A stretch of 64,000 nt of DNA from JAICMB01 sp035295125 (GCA_035295125.1 DATGJP010000108.1:1-64000), one strand, 5' to 3'; shown: positions 8,704 to 19,825, numbered from the stretch's first letter. The notes: generated by a model from the letters alone, not told the origin. A program made the numbers and translations.

Positions 8704-9654
8704 CTATGGCCCCTTTCCAACGTCGCGGTGCGTCTCTTTCACCTTATAGCCCGCATGAGCCAGCCGCTTCCGTATCTCGCTCGCAATCAAAACGGACCGG
8801 TGATGCCCACCGGTACACCCAAACGCGATGGTCAGATAGCTCTTCCCCTCGCCGATATAATGCGGCAGCAGATAGATCAGCAGATCCGTGATGCGTTCCA
8901 TGAACTCCCGGGTCTGCGGAAACGAGCGGATGTATCGCGCCACGCGTGGATGCTTCCCCGTCAGCTTCTTAAACTCGGGAATGTAATTCGGGTTGGGAAG
9001 AAACCGTACGTCGAAAACCAGGTCGCTATCCGCCGGCACACCGTATCGATAGCCGAAGCTTGTAATATCGATCCGAATCTTCGATTCCTCGCGATCGCCG
9101 CGAAACTCGTCTGCAATCAGATCGCGCAGCTCGTGGACATTGAGCTTCGACGTATTGATGATGTTATCGGCCAGCGCCCGGATCGTCGCAAGCTGCTGCC
9201 GTTCGGACTCAATGCTCTTGGAGACGGTTTGCTCTGTCCCCAGCGGGTGCGGTCGCCGGGTCTCGCTGAATCGGCGCAGCAGCGTCGCATCTTCCGCCTC
9301 GAGGAACAACAAACGCGTCTGCACACGTTGCCGGATGCGCTTGAAAACCACCGGAAATCGCTTGAGGGTCTCGCCCTCGCGAATGTCTACCACGAGCGCC
9401 GCCCGCCGCGTCGAATCGTGAACGAGCTCCGCGAACTTCGGCATCAGGTCCAGCGGCAGATTGTCCACCGCGTAGTAGCCCAGGTCTTCCAGAGCCTTGA
9501 GGACGGTTCCTTTACCCGAACCGCTCAAGCCAGTAATCACCACCAGCTCGGGGACGGCATGCTTTTCAGCCTCCGCCTTGCGCTTCGCCGTCACTGGCGG
9601 CTGATCGGAATGATCGTTAGCGGGCCGCTTCGAACGTGGTCCAGGGGTACGCAT
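8704..9654 (-). CDS. rapZ: RapZ-family nucleotide-binding protein
   Basis: Homologue of RapZ/YvcJ, a P-loop protein that in E. coli guides RNase E to a small RNA controlling amino-sugar synthesis and in other bacteria binds GTP/ATP. Walker A GLSGSGKG lies near residue 40, then LGYYAVDNLP, and the C-terminal domain carries FGCTGGHHRSV. The start at 9654 is preferred because AAGGA lies 5 nt upstream; a longer in-frame start at 9672 and a GTG at 9594 are possible. The start overlaps the upstream hydrolase gene by 38 nt, and fic follows 3 nt after the stop. This neighbourhood is not the enteric one. Confidence 0.9.
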   Translation of the reverse strand: MRTPGPRSKRPANDHSDQPPVTAKRKAEAEKHAVPELVVITGLSGSGKGTVLKALEDLGYYAVDNLPLDLMPKFAELVHDSTRRAALVVDIREGETLKRFPVVFKRIRQRVQTRLLFLEAEDATLLRRFSETRRPHPLGTEQTVSKSIESERQQLATIRALADNIINTSKLNVHELRDLIADEFRGDREESKIRIDITSFGYRYGVPADSDLVFDVRFLPNPNYIPEFKKLTGKHPRVARYIRSFPQTREFMERITDLLIYLLPHYIGEGKSYLTIAFGCTGGHHRSVLIASEIRKRLAHAGYKVKETHRDVGKGP

Positions 9655-11038
9655 CCAGGTCCTTGAGGACACTCTTTTCCCATTCGAACTCGGGGTGTTC
9701 CTTCAGGTGCTGGGCGGCCTTGAAGTTGAGCCCGCAGGCATGTCCCATCGCTGCCGTGAACGTCATCGCGGTAATCATTTTAGCGTCCGCCGCCTTGTTC
9801 TGAACGGCTCCGCAGGGACCATACTTGGGCTGCCACGGCTGTGAGCCGCGCGGCGACAGGTCAATATGCCCGCACAGCGTCCGCTCGTTCGGCTGCTCCT
9901 TCTTGTCGAACGTGTCGTAGTGGTCGCCCATGAAGCGATGAGCCGCCGCTACGTCGATCTTGCCCTTCGTCTCCGACATCAGTTCGTTCCAACGCACCCG
10001 GCGGGCATTCGCGCTGATGGTCATATCGTCGATCGGATAATCCGATGCCTCCTCCGCGATGAGCTTGGGATTTTCAGGATAGTTGGAACCCACGAAAAAG
10101 CCGTCTTTCGTCTTCTTCAGGGTTACATTGAGAAGCCCTAGTTCCAGGCTGCCGATCTCGTTGTTCTTCGCGTCGGCAATCAGCCAGGTATTCGCATACC
10201 CCCCGTTATTGCCCTCTTTCATGATCGCGGCGAACTCGTCGACAGAGGTCGCATACTGCATCGCCTTACGCGCCCGCACGAACTCGGGAATTGCGTCGGG
10301 GTCGAATCCGTGGAAGTAACCGATGGTGGTCTCGGTGATCGCGATTCCCGCATCGTTGACGCCGAAATCGTCGCCGCTATGAATGAGACCGGGCATACCG
10401 TCCATCAGGATGCGATGGCCCTGTGCCGGGTGAACGTCGAAGATGATATTCCAGCGCGAGCCTTCCTTGTATTCGGTCCAGTTGTTGTGCGCGATGACCG
10501 GCTTGCCGTCCGCCGTGTAACTCCCCGTCGCCACAAATGCGCTGCAGTGCTCCGGCACCGGCAGCGCCATGGCCGTCTGGTTGTGGTGTTTGTCGTACCA
10601 GTTCACGTAATAGGGCGATAGCTCCAGCCAGGCATTCAACGCGACCACATCCCACAGATCGAGTTTCACGCCCTTTGCCGCTAAACCGTCGGCGATGCCC
10701 TTCAACTCCTCGCGATATTGGGCTTCAACGTGCGGCCAAAGCACCTCCTCCGCGGTTTTCCGGAAAAACGCCCAGGGCTTCTTGGTGTCGTGGATCATGC
10801 CGAGCGAAACCGTTTTCTGGGCGTCCAGGATCTCGGGCGCGAGCAGGTAACCGTGTTGAAAACCGATCTCCGCGGGTGTGCCTTCGAGGTGTACATAAAC
10901 CCAGCCGTTCTGTTGTGGACGGCGGAACGCTTTCTTCAGACGCGCATCGGATTGCGAATCCCGAGCCGCGGGCGCCGCGGCCAAACTCAACGAACCAATC
11001 AGCAGAATTATCAGGTAGCGGCCCATTGGTAAGAGCAT
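9617..11038 (-). CDS. Exported C45-type acyltransferase/phospholipase B-like hydrolase
   Basis: A 473-residue exported protein of the N-terminal-nucleophile C45/phospholipase B-like superfamily. A signal peptide (LIILLIGSLSLAAAPAA) is followed by EGTPAEIGFQHGYLLAPEI, typical of the group. The expected self-cleavage nucleophile is the Cys in EHCSAFVATGSYTADG near residue 166; HNNWTEY and GVNDAGIAITETTIG follow. These enzymes hydrolyse amide or ester bonds in acyl compounds after autoproteolysis; the substrate is unknown. Starts at 11038 or 11026 both give a plausible signal peptide. Confidence 0.8.
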   Translation of the reverse strand: MLLPMGRYLIILLIGSLSLAAAPAARDSQSDARLKKAFRRPQQNGWVYVHLEGTPAEIGFQHGYLLAPEILDAQKTVSLGMIHDTKKPWAFFRKTAEEVLWPHVEAQYREELKGIADGLAAKGVKLDLWDVVALNAWLELSPYYVNWYDKHHNQTAMALPVPEHCSAFVATGSYTADGKPVIAHNNWTEYKEGSRWNIIFDVHPAQGHRILMDGMPGLIHSGDDFGVNDAGIAITETTIGYFHGFDPDAIPEFVRARKAMQYATSVDEFAAIMKEGNNGGYANTWLIADAKNNEIGSLELGLLNVTLKKTKDGFFVGSNYPENPKLIAEEASDYPIDDMTISANARRVRWNELMSETKGKIDVAAAHRFMGDHYDTFDKKEQPNERTLCGHIDLSPRGSQPWQPKYGPCGAVQNKAADAKMITAMTFTAAMGHACGLNFKAAQHLKEHPEFEWEKSVLKDLDAYPWTTFEAAR

Positions 11039-11153
11039 AGCAATACTGTCGGCGAATCCGATTGGCGGGCATTCACGTCTTCGTCAGCTAGAACCTTGGG
11101 CCCGTTGGCGTAATAATGGCCGGCACCAGCACGCTAGCCCCCGTGGCAGAACC

Positions 11154-11226
11154 GGCGAAACCGCCTGCGACACCTTCATGACTCAACAGATTGCGAGCCA
11201 GGGGCATGCATTCAGCCTGCCTGGCT
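11154..11226. repeat. Dispersed palindromic repeat, copy A (partial)
   Basis: GGCGAAACCGCCTGCGACAC followed by CTTC at 11154-11177 matches the right arm of the repeats at 14.7, 16.3, 20.5 and 45.5 kb. It is followed by a separate inverted repeat AGCCAGG/CCTGGCT (11196-11202 and 11220-11226). The left arm seen in other copies is missing. It lies in the 225-nt gap between the divergent C45 hydrolase and hutH. Confidence 0.6.
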
Positions 11227-11263
11227 TCTGCCGGTCTGCTAGTCCAACCTCAAGGGCGCTATA

Positions 11264-12769
11264 GTGCTGCTAATGTCCCGCGTCCGCACATTAGACGGTT
11301 CTCATCTCACCATTGACGACGTTGTGCAAGTTTCCGTGGGGGGCGATGCAGTCGAGATTGGTCTCGAAGCCATGCAAAACATGGAGCGGTCCAGGGCGGT
11401 TGTTGAGCGCCTGGCCGCCGGAGAAGCCCCGGTCTACGCCGTGAACACCGGCGTCGGCCTACTTGCCGACGTGCGCATTCCGGCCGACGAATTGGAACAA
11501 CTTCAGCGCAACGTGGTCCGCTCTCACGCTTGTGGCGTAGGCGACCCGCTGAGCCAGGCGGAAGTCCGGGCTATGATGCTCATCCGCGCCAATGTTCTCG
11601 CCAAGGGTTTTTCCGGCATCCGGCCCATCGTCGCTCAGCGCCTCTGCGATTTGCTCAATAGCCGTGTCACGCCGGTTGTGCCATCGCAAGGCAGCGTCGG
11701 CGCGAGCGGTGACCTCGCGCCCCTGGCCCACATGGCGCTGGTCCTGATCGGCGAGGGCGAAGCTGAAGTCGACGTGCGACGACTGCCCGGCGCCGAGGCT
11801 CTTCGTCGTGTCGACCTCGAACCCTTAACCCTGGCCGCCAAGGAGGGTATTTCCCTGGTAAACGGTACGCAGGCCATGCTCGCCATCGGTTGCCTTGAAC
11901 TGGCTGCATCCGAGCGTCTGGCCGGTTCCGCGGACATGATTTGCGCCATGACCCTCGACGCCCTGCGCGGGACACCCCGCGCCTTCGATCCCCGCCTGCA
12001 TGCCATTCGTCCGCATCCCGGCCAGGTCACGAGCGCCGCCAAGCTGGCGCAATGGCTCGAGGGAAGCGAGATCCGTCAGTCACACATCACCTGCCGGCGC
12101 GTGCAGGATGCCTACTCACTCCGCTGCGCGCCGCAGGTACACGGGGCCGTTCGGGATGTCCTGGCCGAAGCTCGCCGCACCTTCGAGATCGAGTTAAACT
12201 CCGTCACCGACAACCCGCTGGTGATTGACGACGAGATCATCTCGGGCGGAAATTTCCATGGTGAGCCGCTGGCCTTCAAACTCGATGCCATGGCGACCGC
12301 CATCTCGGCGCTGGCCGGAATATCGGAGCGGCGCGTCGATCGCCTCGTCAACCCCGCGCTCAACGAAGGCCTGCCGCCCTTCCTCACCAACCACGCCGGC
12401 CTGGAATCCGGCTTCATGATGATGCAGGTCACCGCCGCCGCCCTTGCCGCCGAAAACCAAGTCCTCTCGCATCCCGCATCCACCACCTCCATCACCACCA
12501 GCGGCAACAAGGAAGATTTCGTCAGCATGGGTATGACTTCGGCGCTCAAGCTCAAGCAGGTGGTGCGCAACACGCGCCGCGTGCTGGCCATTGAGCTCCT
12601 GTCTGCGGTCCGGGCGCTCGACTTCCTGCGCCCCCTGCGGTCCAGCCCCGCAATCGAGGGCATTCGCGACCGCTTCAAACAAATCTGCCCGCCCTGGACC
12701 GAGGATCAACCGATGAGCAACAAGATCGAGCGAGCCTCGGAATGGCTTGCGACAATAAGATTTAAATGA
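11264..12769 (+). CDS. hutH: Histidine ammonia-lyase
   Basis: Deaminates L-histidine to urocanate, the first step of histidine use. The 501-residue protein has the MIO cofactor-forming ASG in GSVGASGDLAPLAH (about 146-148), the N-terminal YAVNTGVGLLADV loop and QDAYSLRCAPQVHG with the QDxYS motif. Length is normal for the family. The GTG at 11264 has AAGGG 7 nt upstream; the ATG at 11273 is the alternative. No hutU, hutI or hutG is nearby; instead the stop overlaps the start of an NlpC/P60 gene (ATGA), so hutH is coupled to murein-peptide genes. A related aromatic lyase activity cannot be ruled out. Confidence 0.9.
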   Translation: MLLMSRVRTLDGSHLTIDDVVQVSVGGDAVEIGLEAMQNMERSRAVVERLAAGEAPVYAVNTGVGLLADVRIPADELEQLQRNVVRSHACGVGDPLSQAEVRAMMLIRANVLAKGFSGIRPIVAQRLCDLLNSRVTPVVPSQGSVGASGDLAPLAHMALVLIGEGEAEVDVRRLPGAEALRRVDLEPLTLAAKEGISLVNGTQAMLAIGCLELAASERLAGSADMICAMTLDALRGTPRAFDPRLHAIRPHPGQVTSAAKLAQWLEGSEIRQSHITCRRVQDAYSLRCAPQVHGAVRDVLAEARRTFEIELNSVTDNPLVIDDEIISGGNFHGEPLAFKLDAMATAISALAGISERRVDRLVNPALNEGLPPFLTNHAGLESGFMMMQVTAAALAAENQVLSHPASTTSITTSGNKEDFVSMGMTSALKLKQVVRNTRRVLAIELLSAVRALDFLRPLRSSPAIEGIRDRFKQICPPWTEDQPMSNKIERASEWLATIRFK

Positions 12770-13614
12770 TTCTCGTCGTTCTTTTCGCTATGTTCGCGGT
12801 TCCGCCCAATACTTCTGCGTCCGTTGAGAACGCCGTCATAGTTCAGCCTGTCGCCAACCTGTACTCCAATCCGAGCGCGGACGCGGACGTGGTGTCGCAG
12901 GCCATTTTTTCAACCAACGTGGGCATCCTCGAGCGAAATGCGGATTGGCTCCGCATTCGTACGCCAGACGATTACACCGGCTGGATTCCATCGTCTTCCG
13001 CCACCAAATCCAAGCCGTACGCGCAGGCCGGAGAGACCGCCCAGGTCTCGAGCCTTTTTGCGAGTCTTTACCGGGAGCCCGACATCACGAAGCATCAGCC
13101 GGTAATCACGATCCCGTTTGAGTCGAAACTGGAACTGGCCGGCACGCCGGTCGATGGCCGGTTTATTCAGGTGCGCCTGCCCGACGGCCGCACTGCCTGG
13201 ATCCAGGCCGGAGACATCACCAAAACGCTGCCGACAATGACCATTCCCGAAGTAATCGAGTGGAGCAAGCGCTTCGTCGGCCTTCCCTATCTCTGGGGTG
13301 GCGTCTCGACCTTCGGCTACGATTGCTCGGGATTCATGCAGATGCTGTACCGCCGCCTCGGTTATGTTCTGCCGCGCGATGCCGGCCCGCAGGCGAATTG
13401 GGATGGGCTGAAGCCGGTCGAGAAGTCGGACCTGCAGCCCGGCGATCTCCTGTACTTTGGTTCGTCGCCGCAGAAGATTACGCACACCGGCATGTACATC
13501 GGCGATGGCCAATTCATCAACGCGACAGCGTATCAACACCCGATCGTGCAAATCTGCCATCTTGGCGACGAGCACTGGACCCGGCTCCTGGTCGCCGCAA
13601 GAAGGATCAAGTAA
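12766..13614 (+). CDS. Exported NlpC/P60 endopeptidase with SH3b domains (YkfC-like)
   Basis: A 282-residue exported cysteine peptidase. After a signal peptide come two bacterial SH3 modules (about 25-80 and 85-150; NLYSNPSADADVV and SLYREPD) and a C-terminal NlpC/P60 domain. Catalytic Cys lies in YDCSGFMQ (about 187) and His in KITHTGMYIGDG (about 239). The architecture is that of YkfC, which cuts the gamma-D-Glu-diamino acid bond of murein peptides and leaves L-Ala-D-Glu. The next gene, 3 nt downstream, encodes the matching L-Ala-D/L-Glu epimerase family, which strongly supports that role. Confidence 0.88.
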   Translation: MILVVLFAMFAVPPNTSASVENAVIVQPVANLYSNPSADADVVSQAIFSTNVGILERNADWLRIRTPDDYTGWIPSSSATKSKPYAQAGETAQVSSLFASLYREPDITKHQPVITIPFESKLELAGTPVDGRFIQVRLPDGRTAWIQAGDITKTLPTMTIPEVIEWSKRFVGLPYLWGGVSTFGYDCSGFMQMLYRRLGYVLPRDAGPQANWDGLKPVEKSDLQPGDLLYFGSSPQKITHTGMYIGDGQFINATAYQHPIVQICHLGDEHWTRLLVAARRIK

Positions 13615-13617
13615 CCC

Positions 13618-14709
13618 ATGAATCGCAGGGAATGGATGAAATCGGCGGCGGTTGCCGCCACAGCCGCCGGCGCGTCAGCCGAACCTTCGGGGGTCCGCCT
13701 CGAAACAGAAATTAAGCGTGTCCAGTTGAAACATGCCTGGACCACAGTGATGTCCTCGAGCCAATACCGCGACACGCTCTATGTTCGTTACATCCGCGAC
13801 GGGATCACGGGCCACGGTGAGGGCGCTCCCATCGTCCGCTACAAAGAAGATGCCGAGCACGCGCAGAAGGCGGTGGAATCGGTCCGCGGCCTTCTGACCT
13901 CCGCCGATCCCTGGCAATTCAACAAGGTCGTGGCCCAGGTGTTCGAGCACGTCAAAGGTGAAAACGCGGGCAAGGCGGCAATCGACATAGCACTCATGGA
14001 CTGGGTGGGCCAGAAACTCGGGGTTCCGCTTTATCGCTACTTCGGCCTTGACTCAGCGGACGCCCCGGTCACGACTTTTTCCATCGGCATCGACACCCCC
14101 GAAATCACTCGCCAGAAGGTCCGCGAAGCCGCTGCCTACCCGGTACTAAAGGTCAAGGTCGGGCTTGACACGGACGAACCCACGATCGAAGCTGTCCGCA
14201 GTGTGACCGACAAACCCCTCCGCGTCGATGCCAATGAGGGCTGGACCGATAAGGAAGTGGCCGTTCGCAAGATCAACTGGCTCGCGACGAAAGGCGTGGA
14301 GTTTGTTGAGCAGCCGATGCCGGCTCACATGCTCGACGAAATCCGTTGGGTACACGAGCGCGTCCACCTGCCGCTGATCGCCGATGAGTCGGTTCTTCAT
14401 CCCAGCGATATTCCCAAACTGATCGGCGTATTCGACGGGATCAACGTGAAACTCGACAAGTGTGGCGGCATCCTGGAGGCTTACCGCGAGATTCAGATCG
14501 CGAAGGCGCTCGGGTTCAAGACCATGCTCGGATGTATGATTTCCAGTTCTGTTTCGGTTACGGCCGCGGCGCATCTCTCCCCGCTGGTCGACTACGCCGA
14601 TCTCGACGGGAATCTGCTGATCTCGAACGACCCGTTTAGCGGCGTCACCGTCAAGGAAGGAAAGCTGATCCTCCCATCCCGTCCCGGTCTCGGTCTCACG
14701 CAGGCGTAG
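13618..14709 (+). CDS. Exported dipeptide epimerase (L-Ala-D/L-Glu epimerase-like, enolase superfamily)
   Basis: A 363-residue enolase-superfamily enzyme of the muconate-lactonizing/dipeptide epimerase branch. Active-site residues are visible: the KVK pair (about 178-180), metal ligands in RVDANEGW (about 203), VEQP (about 230) and ADES (about 255), and the second base in NVKLDKCGG (about 278). It begins with a twin-arginine-like leader (MNRREWMKSAAVAATAAGA), so export by Tat is predicted, unlike cytoplasmic YkfB/YcjG. Together with the NlpC/P60 gene it would convert released L-Ala-D-Glu to L-Ala-L-Glu, apparently outside the cytoplasm. Specificity within the family is inferred from context. 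Confidence 0.85.
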   Translation: MNRREWMKSAAVAATAAGASAEPSGVRLETEIKRVQLKHAWTTVMSSSQYRDTLYVRYIRDGITGHGEGAPIVRYKEDAEHAQKAVESVRGLLTSADPWQFNKVVAQVFEHVKGENAGKAAIDIALMDWVGQKLGVPLYRYFGLDSADAPVTTFSIGIDTPEITRQKVREAAAYPVLKVKVGLDTDEPTIEAVRSVTDKPLRVDANEGWTDKEVAVRKINWLATKGVEFVEQPMPAHMLDEIRWVHERVHLPLIADESVLHPSDIPKLIGVFDGINVKLDKCGGILEAYREIQIAKALGFKTMLGCMISSSVSVTAAAHLSPLVDYADLDGNLLISNDPFSGVTVKEGKLILPSRPGLGLTQA

Positions 14710-14710
14710 T

Positions 14711-14780
14711 GGAGGTAGGTGAAGCAGGCGGTTTTGCCTGCCTTTTAGACCTCACCAGGAACGCACGGGCTTTTTCGCCG
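14711..14780. repeat. Dispersed palindromic repeat, copy B
   Basis: Contains the left arm GAAGCAGGCGGTTTTGCCTG and the centre GACCTCACCAGGAACGC, the same order and nearly the same sequence as copy E. The remaining part of the 338-nt gap to the next gene (14781-15047) holds no supported gene; a minus-strand frame at 14696-14986 has no recognisable family. Confidence 0.65.
14724..14746 (+). terminator. Candidate intrinsic terminator for the hutH-NlpC-epimerase run
   Basis: Stem GCAGGC/GCCTGC with loop GGTTTT, then CTTTT, 15 nt after the epimerase stop codon. The T-run is short, so efficiency is uncertain. The hairpin is the inner part of the dispersed repeat, which may be serving as the terminator. 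Confidence 0.5.
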
Positions 14781-15047
14781 CGCGGTGTTGCTTTGCGGCG
14801 CAGCAACCATCCCGCGACCCAGTTAATCGCCCGCTGGGCAACGCTCCGAGGCAGCACCGCGGTGCCCGACCCTCGGTCCAATGCCCTAGCAGTTCCCGGT
14901 CGTATAAATTCGTCTTTAGAATCGCCGTTCCCCGCCGCCTCGACCAGCGCCGGAATCGGATCGTGTGTGTTTCTTATGGTGCTCACTAAACGAGACTCAG
15001 GTTTACACCCGAGAGACTTTCGGCTCCGGACACCTTAGCATCGGGGC

Positions 15048-16253
15048 ATGGTGGGTATTGTCGTCCTGTTGTTCGCAGTCACGGTGAAGCAGGACCAGGC
15101 GCCGCTCCGTGAATCGTGCGGCGACTCGGAACCCGTGCTTACCAAGATGGCCGCCGGAACACCGGTGGAGGTCCGGTTTGTGCTTTCCGACGGCTCTGAT
15201 TGCTACAAGATCGCCGCTACGGTGGATGGGAAGCAGCGGGTCGGATACGTCACTAAAGACGAACTTAGCGGGCTGGAGAACTTCGATCAGCAGCGACGGG
15301 ACGCGGCCTCCGTCACAGGCAGTTCGACCGCGGCCTCGGTGCCAGTCAGGCAAGTGACCATTCCCCGTTCAAACGATCCTTTACTCGGCAGCATCGTCGA
15401 CCTGTTGAACACTAATCAGCCTGCAAAGGCGCTCGAGCGGATCGAGCCATTGCTCAAACTCAACCCGCGAAATGCAATTCTGCTCGACTTGGCAGGGATG
15501 GCGTCGTACCGGACAGATGACGTTAGGCACGCGCTCGAATATTGGAAGCTGTCGCTCGAGATACAACCCGACGATCGGCTGGCGGCGATGTATCGTCAGG
15601 TGGAACATGAAGCTTCCGCGGATAAAAGCGGTGACAAGCTGTACGGCATGCGCGTGGCTCTTCGATACGAGGGTTCCTCGCTCCCCGCGGATACGGCTCG
15701 GTCGATGCTGGGCGTGCTGGATGAGCAGTTCGCGCACATCTCCGATCAACTCGGGTGTGCGACGGACGAGAGAATTACAGCCGTAGTCCAGAGCCGCCAG
15801 GCATACCTGCAGACCACGGGCGCGGCGGAGTGGAGCGGAGGTCAGTACGACGGGCGGATTCACGTGTCCGCGGATGCCAGCACGCTGACACCGCAGATGC
15901 GTGAGACGTTGGCGCACGAGATGGTCCATGCCTGCCTTGCGAACATTGGATCATTTCCGGCTTGGGTACACGAGGGGCTGGCGCAGAAGCTCTCAGGGGC
16001 TCGGCTGCCAGCGAGTGCGCGGGCGGAGCTACAACAGGCGATTGCGGCGGGCGCAATTCCGAAGCTTGAACAGATGGGGCCAAGCTTTTCGAGGCTTGAT
16101 TCTACACATGCGCGATTAGCCTATGAGCTTGCTTTGGCGGCGGCGGAGGTGATTGTAGATCAGCACGCCGGGTACGGACTTAGAAATATTGTCCATAACC
16201 CCGATATGCTGGCGCGGATTACTCCGGAGATCGATAAGGCGCTGGGGCTTTGA
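15048..16253 (+). CDS. Exported TPR protein with M1/M61-type metallopeptidase motif
   Basis: A 401-residue protein. A short N-terminal hydrophobic stretch (MVGIVVLLFAVTV) is followed by an SH3-like segment (about 20-85), TPR helices (about 105-185) and a C-terminal peptidase-MA-like domain. The zinc motif HEMVHACLANIGSFPAWVHE (about 289-308) has HExxH plus a downstream Glu, as in gluzincins. The family is known from acidobacterial and deltaproteobacterial proteins of unknown substrate. It is flanked by repeats on both sides and is likely monocistronic. Confidence 0.75.
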   Translation: MVGIVVLLFAVTVKQDQAPLRESCGDSEPVLTKMAAGTPVEVRFVLSDGSDCYKIAATVDGKQRVGYVTKDELSGLENFDQQRRDAASVTGSSTAASVPVRQVTIPRSNDPLLGSIVDLLNTNQPAKALERIEPLLKLNPRNAILLDLAGMASYRTDDVRHALEYWKLSLEIQPDDRLAAMYRQVEHEASADKSGDKLYGMRVALRYEGSSLPADTARSMLGVLDEQFAHISDQLGCATDERITAVVQSRQAYLQTTGAAEWSGGQYDGRIHVSADASTLTPQMRETLAHEMVHACLANIGSFPAWVHEGLAQKLSGARLPASARAELQQAIAAGAIPKLEQMGPSFSRLDSTHARLAYELALAAAEVIVDQHAGYGLRNIVHNPDMLARITPEIDKALGL

Positions 16254-16278
16254 CTAGCACGGTCGAAAACCCACGTCC

Positions 16279-16376
16279 AGCAGGCGGTGGAAGGGTCGAG
16301 CAGGCGATTCCGCCTGGCTTTGGATCGCCGGGAACGCGGAGGCGAAACCGCGCTTCACCCTTCTAAACCGCCCGCT
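16279..16376. repeat. Dispersed palindromic repeat, copy C (nested inverted repeat)
   Basis: Outer arms AGCAGGCGGT (16279-16288) and ACCGCCCGCT (16367-16376) pair 9 of 10; next to them GGAAGGGT pairs with ACCCTTC. Inside are GAGCAGGCGATTCCGCCTGG and GGCGAAACCG, variants of the repeat arms seen in copies B, D and E. It fills the gap between the convergent metallopeptidase and sdhB genes, where it could end transcription from both sides. Confidence 0.7.
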
Positions 16377-16391
16377 GTCTACTACGGTTTC

Positions 16392-17149
16392 CTAAGCACC
16401 CTTCTGCCGGGACTTCCAACGTGCGCCCAAGTAATCGCCGTTCATGCGGCTGATCACTTCGATCTTGATCTCCTTCGGGCAGACCGCCTCGCACTCGCCG
16501 ATGTTGGTGCAGCTTCCGAATCCTTCGCGATTGTGCTGAGAGGCCATGCGGAGGGCTCGGCGCTGGCGTTCGGGCTGGCCTTGCGGGAGCAGGCCGAGGT
16601 GCGACATTTTGGCGGCCGTAAATAGCGCCGCCGAGGCGTTAGGACAGGCCGCGACACAGGCGCCGCAGCCGATGCAGGCCGCGGCGTCCATGGAACGATC
16701 GGCGGCCTCTTTGGGAATCAGAATAGTGTTGCCGTCCTGTGCGCTGCCGGTCGGACTAGTGATGAATCCGCCGGAGGAGATGATACGGTCGAACGCCGAC
16801 CGATCGACCACCAGGTCCTTGATAACCGGGAATGCCCGCGCGCGCCAAGGCTCCAGGTACAACTCCTGGCCGTCCTTGAAGTGACGCATGGTCAACTGGC
16901 AAACCGTGGTGGCCGGCAGCGGACCGTGTGCAACGCCGTTAATCATGAAACCGCAGGAGCCGCAAATGCCTTCGCGGCAATCGTGGTCAAAAGCTACCGG
17001 CTCCTGACCTTTTGTGATCAGCTCTTCGTTCAAGACGTCCAGCATCTCCAGCACGGACATGTCCGGGTTCACGTTGTTCATCTCGTAGCGAACCATCTGC
17101 CCGCGCTGCGCCGGGCTCTTTTGCCGCCAAATGTGGAGGATCAGTCTCA

Positions 17150-17150
<1 letters not shown>
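16392..17150 (-). CDS. sdhB: Succinate dehydrogenase iron-sulfur subunit
   Basis: The 252-residue electron-transfer subunit of complex II. The [2Fe-2S] site is CREGICGSCG with its downstream Cys in PATTVCQ; the [4Fe-4S] and [3Fe-4S] ligands lie in CIGCGACVAACPN and CTNIGECEAVCPKEI. Its ATG overlaps the sdhA stop by 1 nt (TAATG), so translation is coupled. With the single cytochrome subunit upstream, it belongs to a type-B (Bacillus/Bacteroides-like) complex in which SdhB feeds electrons to membrane haem. Confidence 0.95.
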
Positions 17151-19063
<1,913 letters not shown>

Positions 19064-19067
19064 GTCG

Positions 19068-19757
19068 TTATTGGGGATAAAGTCCGGTGACTATTGCGAC
19101 CGGGATGGATATGAAACCTAAGCAAATGATCACGGCAATCGCGGCGGCGACACGCTTGAAAATCGGCGTGTAGCGGGGATGATTTATGCCCAGTGATTGC
19201 AGCCAGCTCCACAGACCGTGATACAAGTGCCCGCAGAGGAGAATCATGGCAATGACGTAGGCCACCGCGATCGGCACGCTGTGAAACGCGCCCACCATGT
19301 TCTCCCAGATCTTTCCTTCGCGGAACGTCGAACCCGCGAGAGTGCCGGTGGTGAAGTGGAAGATGTGCAGGACAACGAAGAGAGCGATTATCGGTCCGCT
19401 CCAATACATCGTGCGTGCGGCGATATTGGAGCCGGCTGCCTTTTTCTTTACGTACCCGATGGGGCGAGCCTTCAGTTTTCGCAGTCCAAGCTGTATGTAC
19501 GCCCAGATGTGTAACAGCACCGCGAGCAGGAGGATGCTGCGAATGGTCCAGAGAAGTCCCGGGTAGACGCGAAGCAGCTCACCATAGTGATTGATCTTCT
19601 CCTCGCCTTCGAAGACTTGGATGTTGCCCAGGAGGTGAACGAATACGAAACCGAATAAAATCAAGCCTGTGATCGCCATCACGGCTTTAAGTCCGATCGT
19701 GGACTGAGAGACCTGCTCTGCGCGGCGGTCGGTAGGACCGGCTGCTGTTGCGGTCAT
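19068..19757 (-). CDS. sdhC: Succinate dehydrogenase cytochrome b558-type membrane subunit
   Basis: A 229-residue protein with five predicted membrane helices, the single haem anchor of a type-B complex II. Likely haem-ligand histidines lie in FVHLLGN, LHIWAYIQLG, VLHIFHFTTG and GHLYHGLWS. The ATG at 19757 has AAGG 8 nt upstream. It begins the sdhCAB operon; the 68-nt gap to the divergent gene at 19826 must hold the promoter, but no clear -35/-10 pair was found. Confidence 0.93.
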   Translation of the reverse strand: MTATAAGPTDRRAEQVSQSTIGLKAVMAITGLILFGFVFVHLLGNIQVFEGEEKINHYGELLRVYPGLLWTIRSILLLAVLLHIWAYIQLGLRKLKARPIGYVKKKAAGSNIAARTMYWSGPIIALFVVLHIFHFTTGTLAGSTFREGKIWENMVGAFHSVPIAVAYVIAMILLCGHLYHGLWSWLQSLGINHPRYTPIFKRVAAAIAVIICLGFISIPVAIVTGLYPQ

Positions 19758-19825
19758 CTAAGATACCTTGTTCCCTTTAGAATTTGAATTGGGTGAGTCC
19801 CTAGTTCCAGGATATCCCAATAGAA

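Noticed and set aside
14696..14986. 96-residue minus-strand frame in the gap after the epimerase
   Set aside because: Its C-terminus is simply the translated dispersed repeat; the rest has no family or ribosome binding site.
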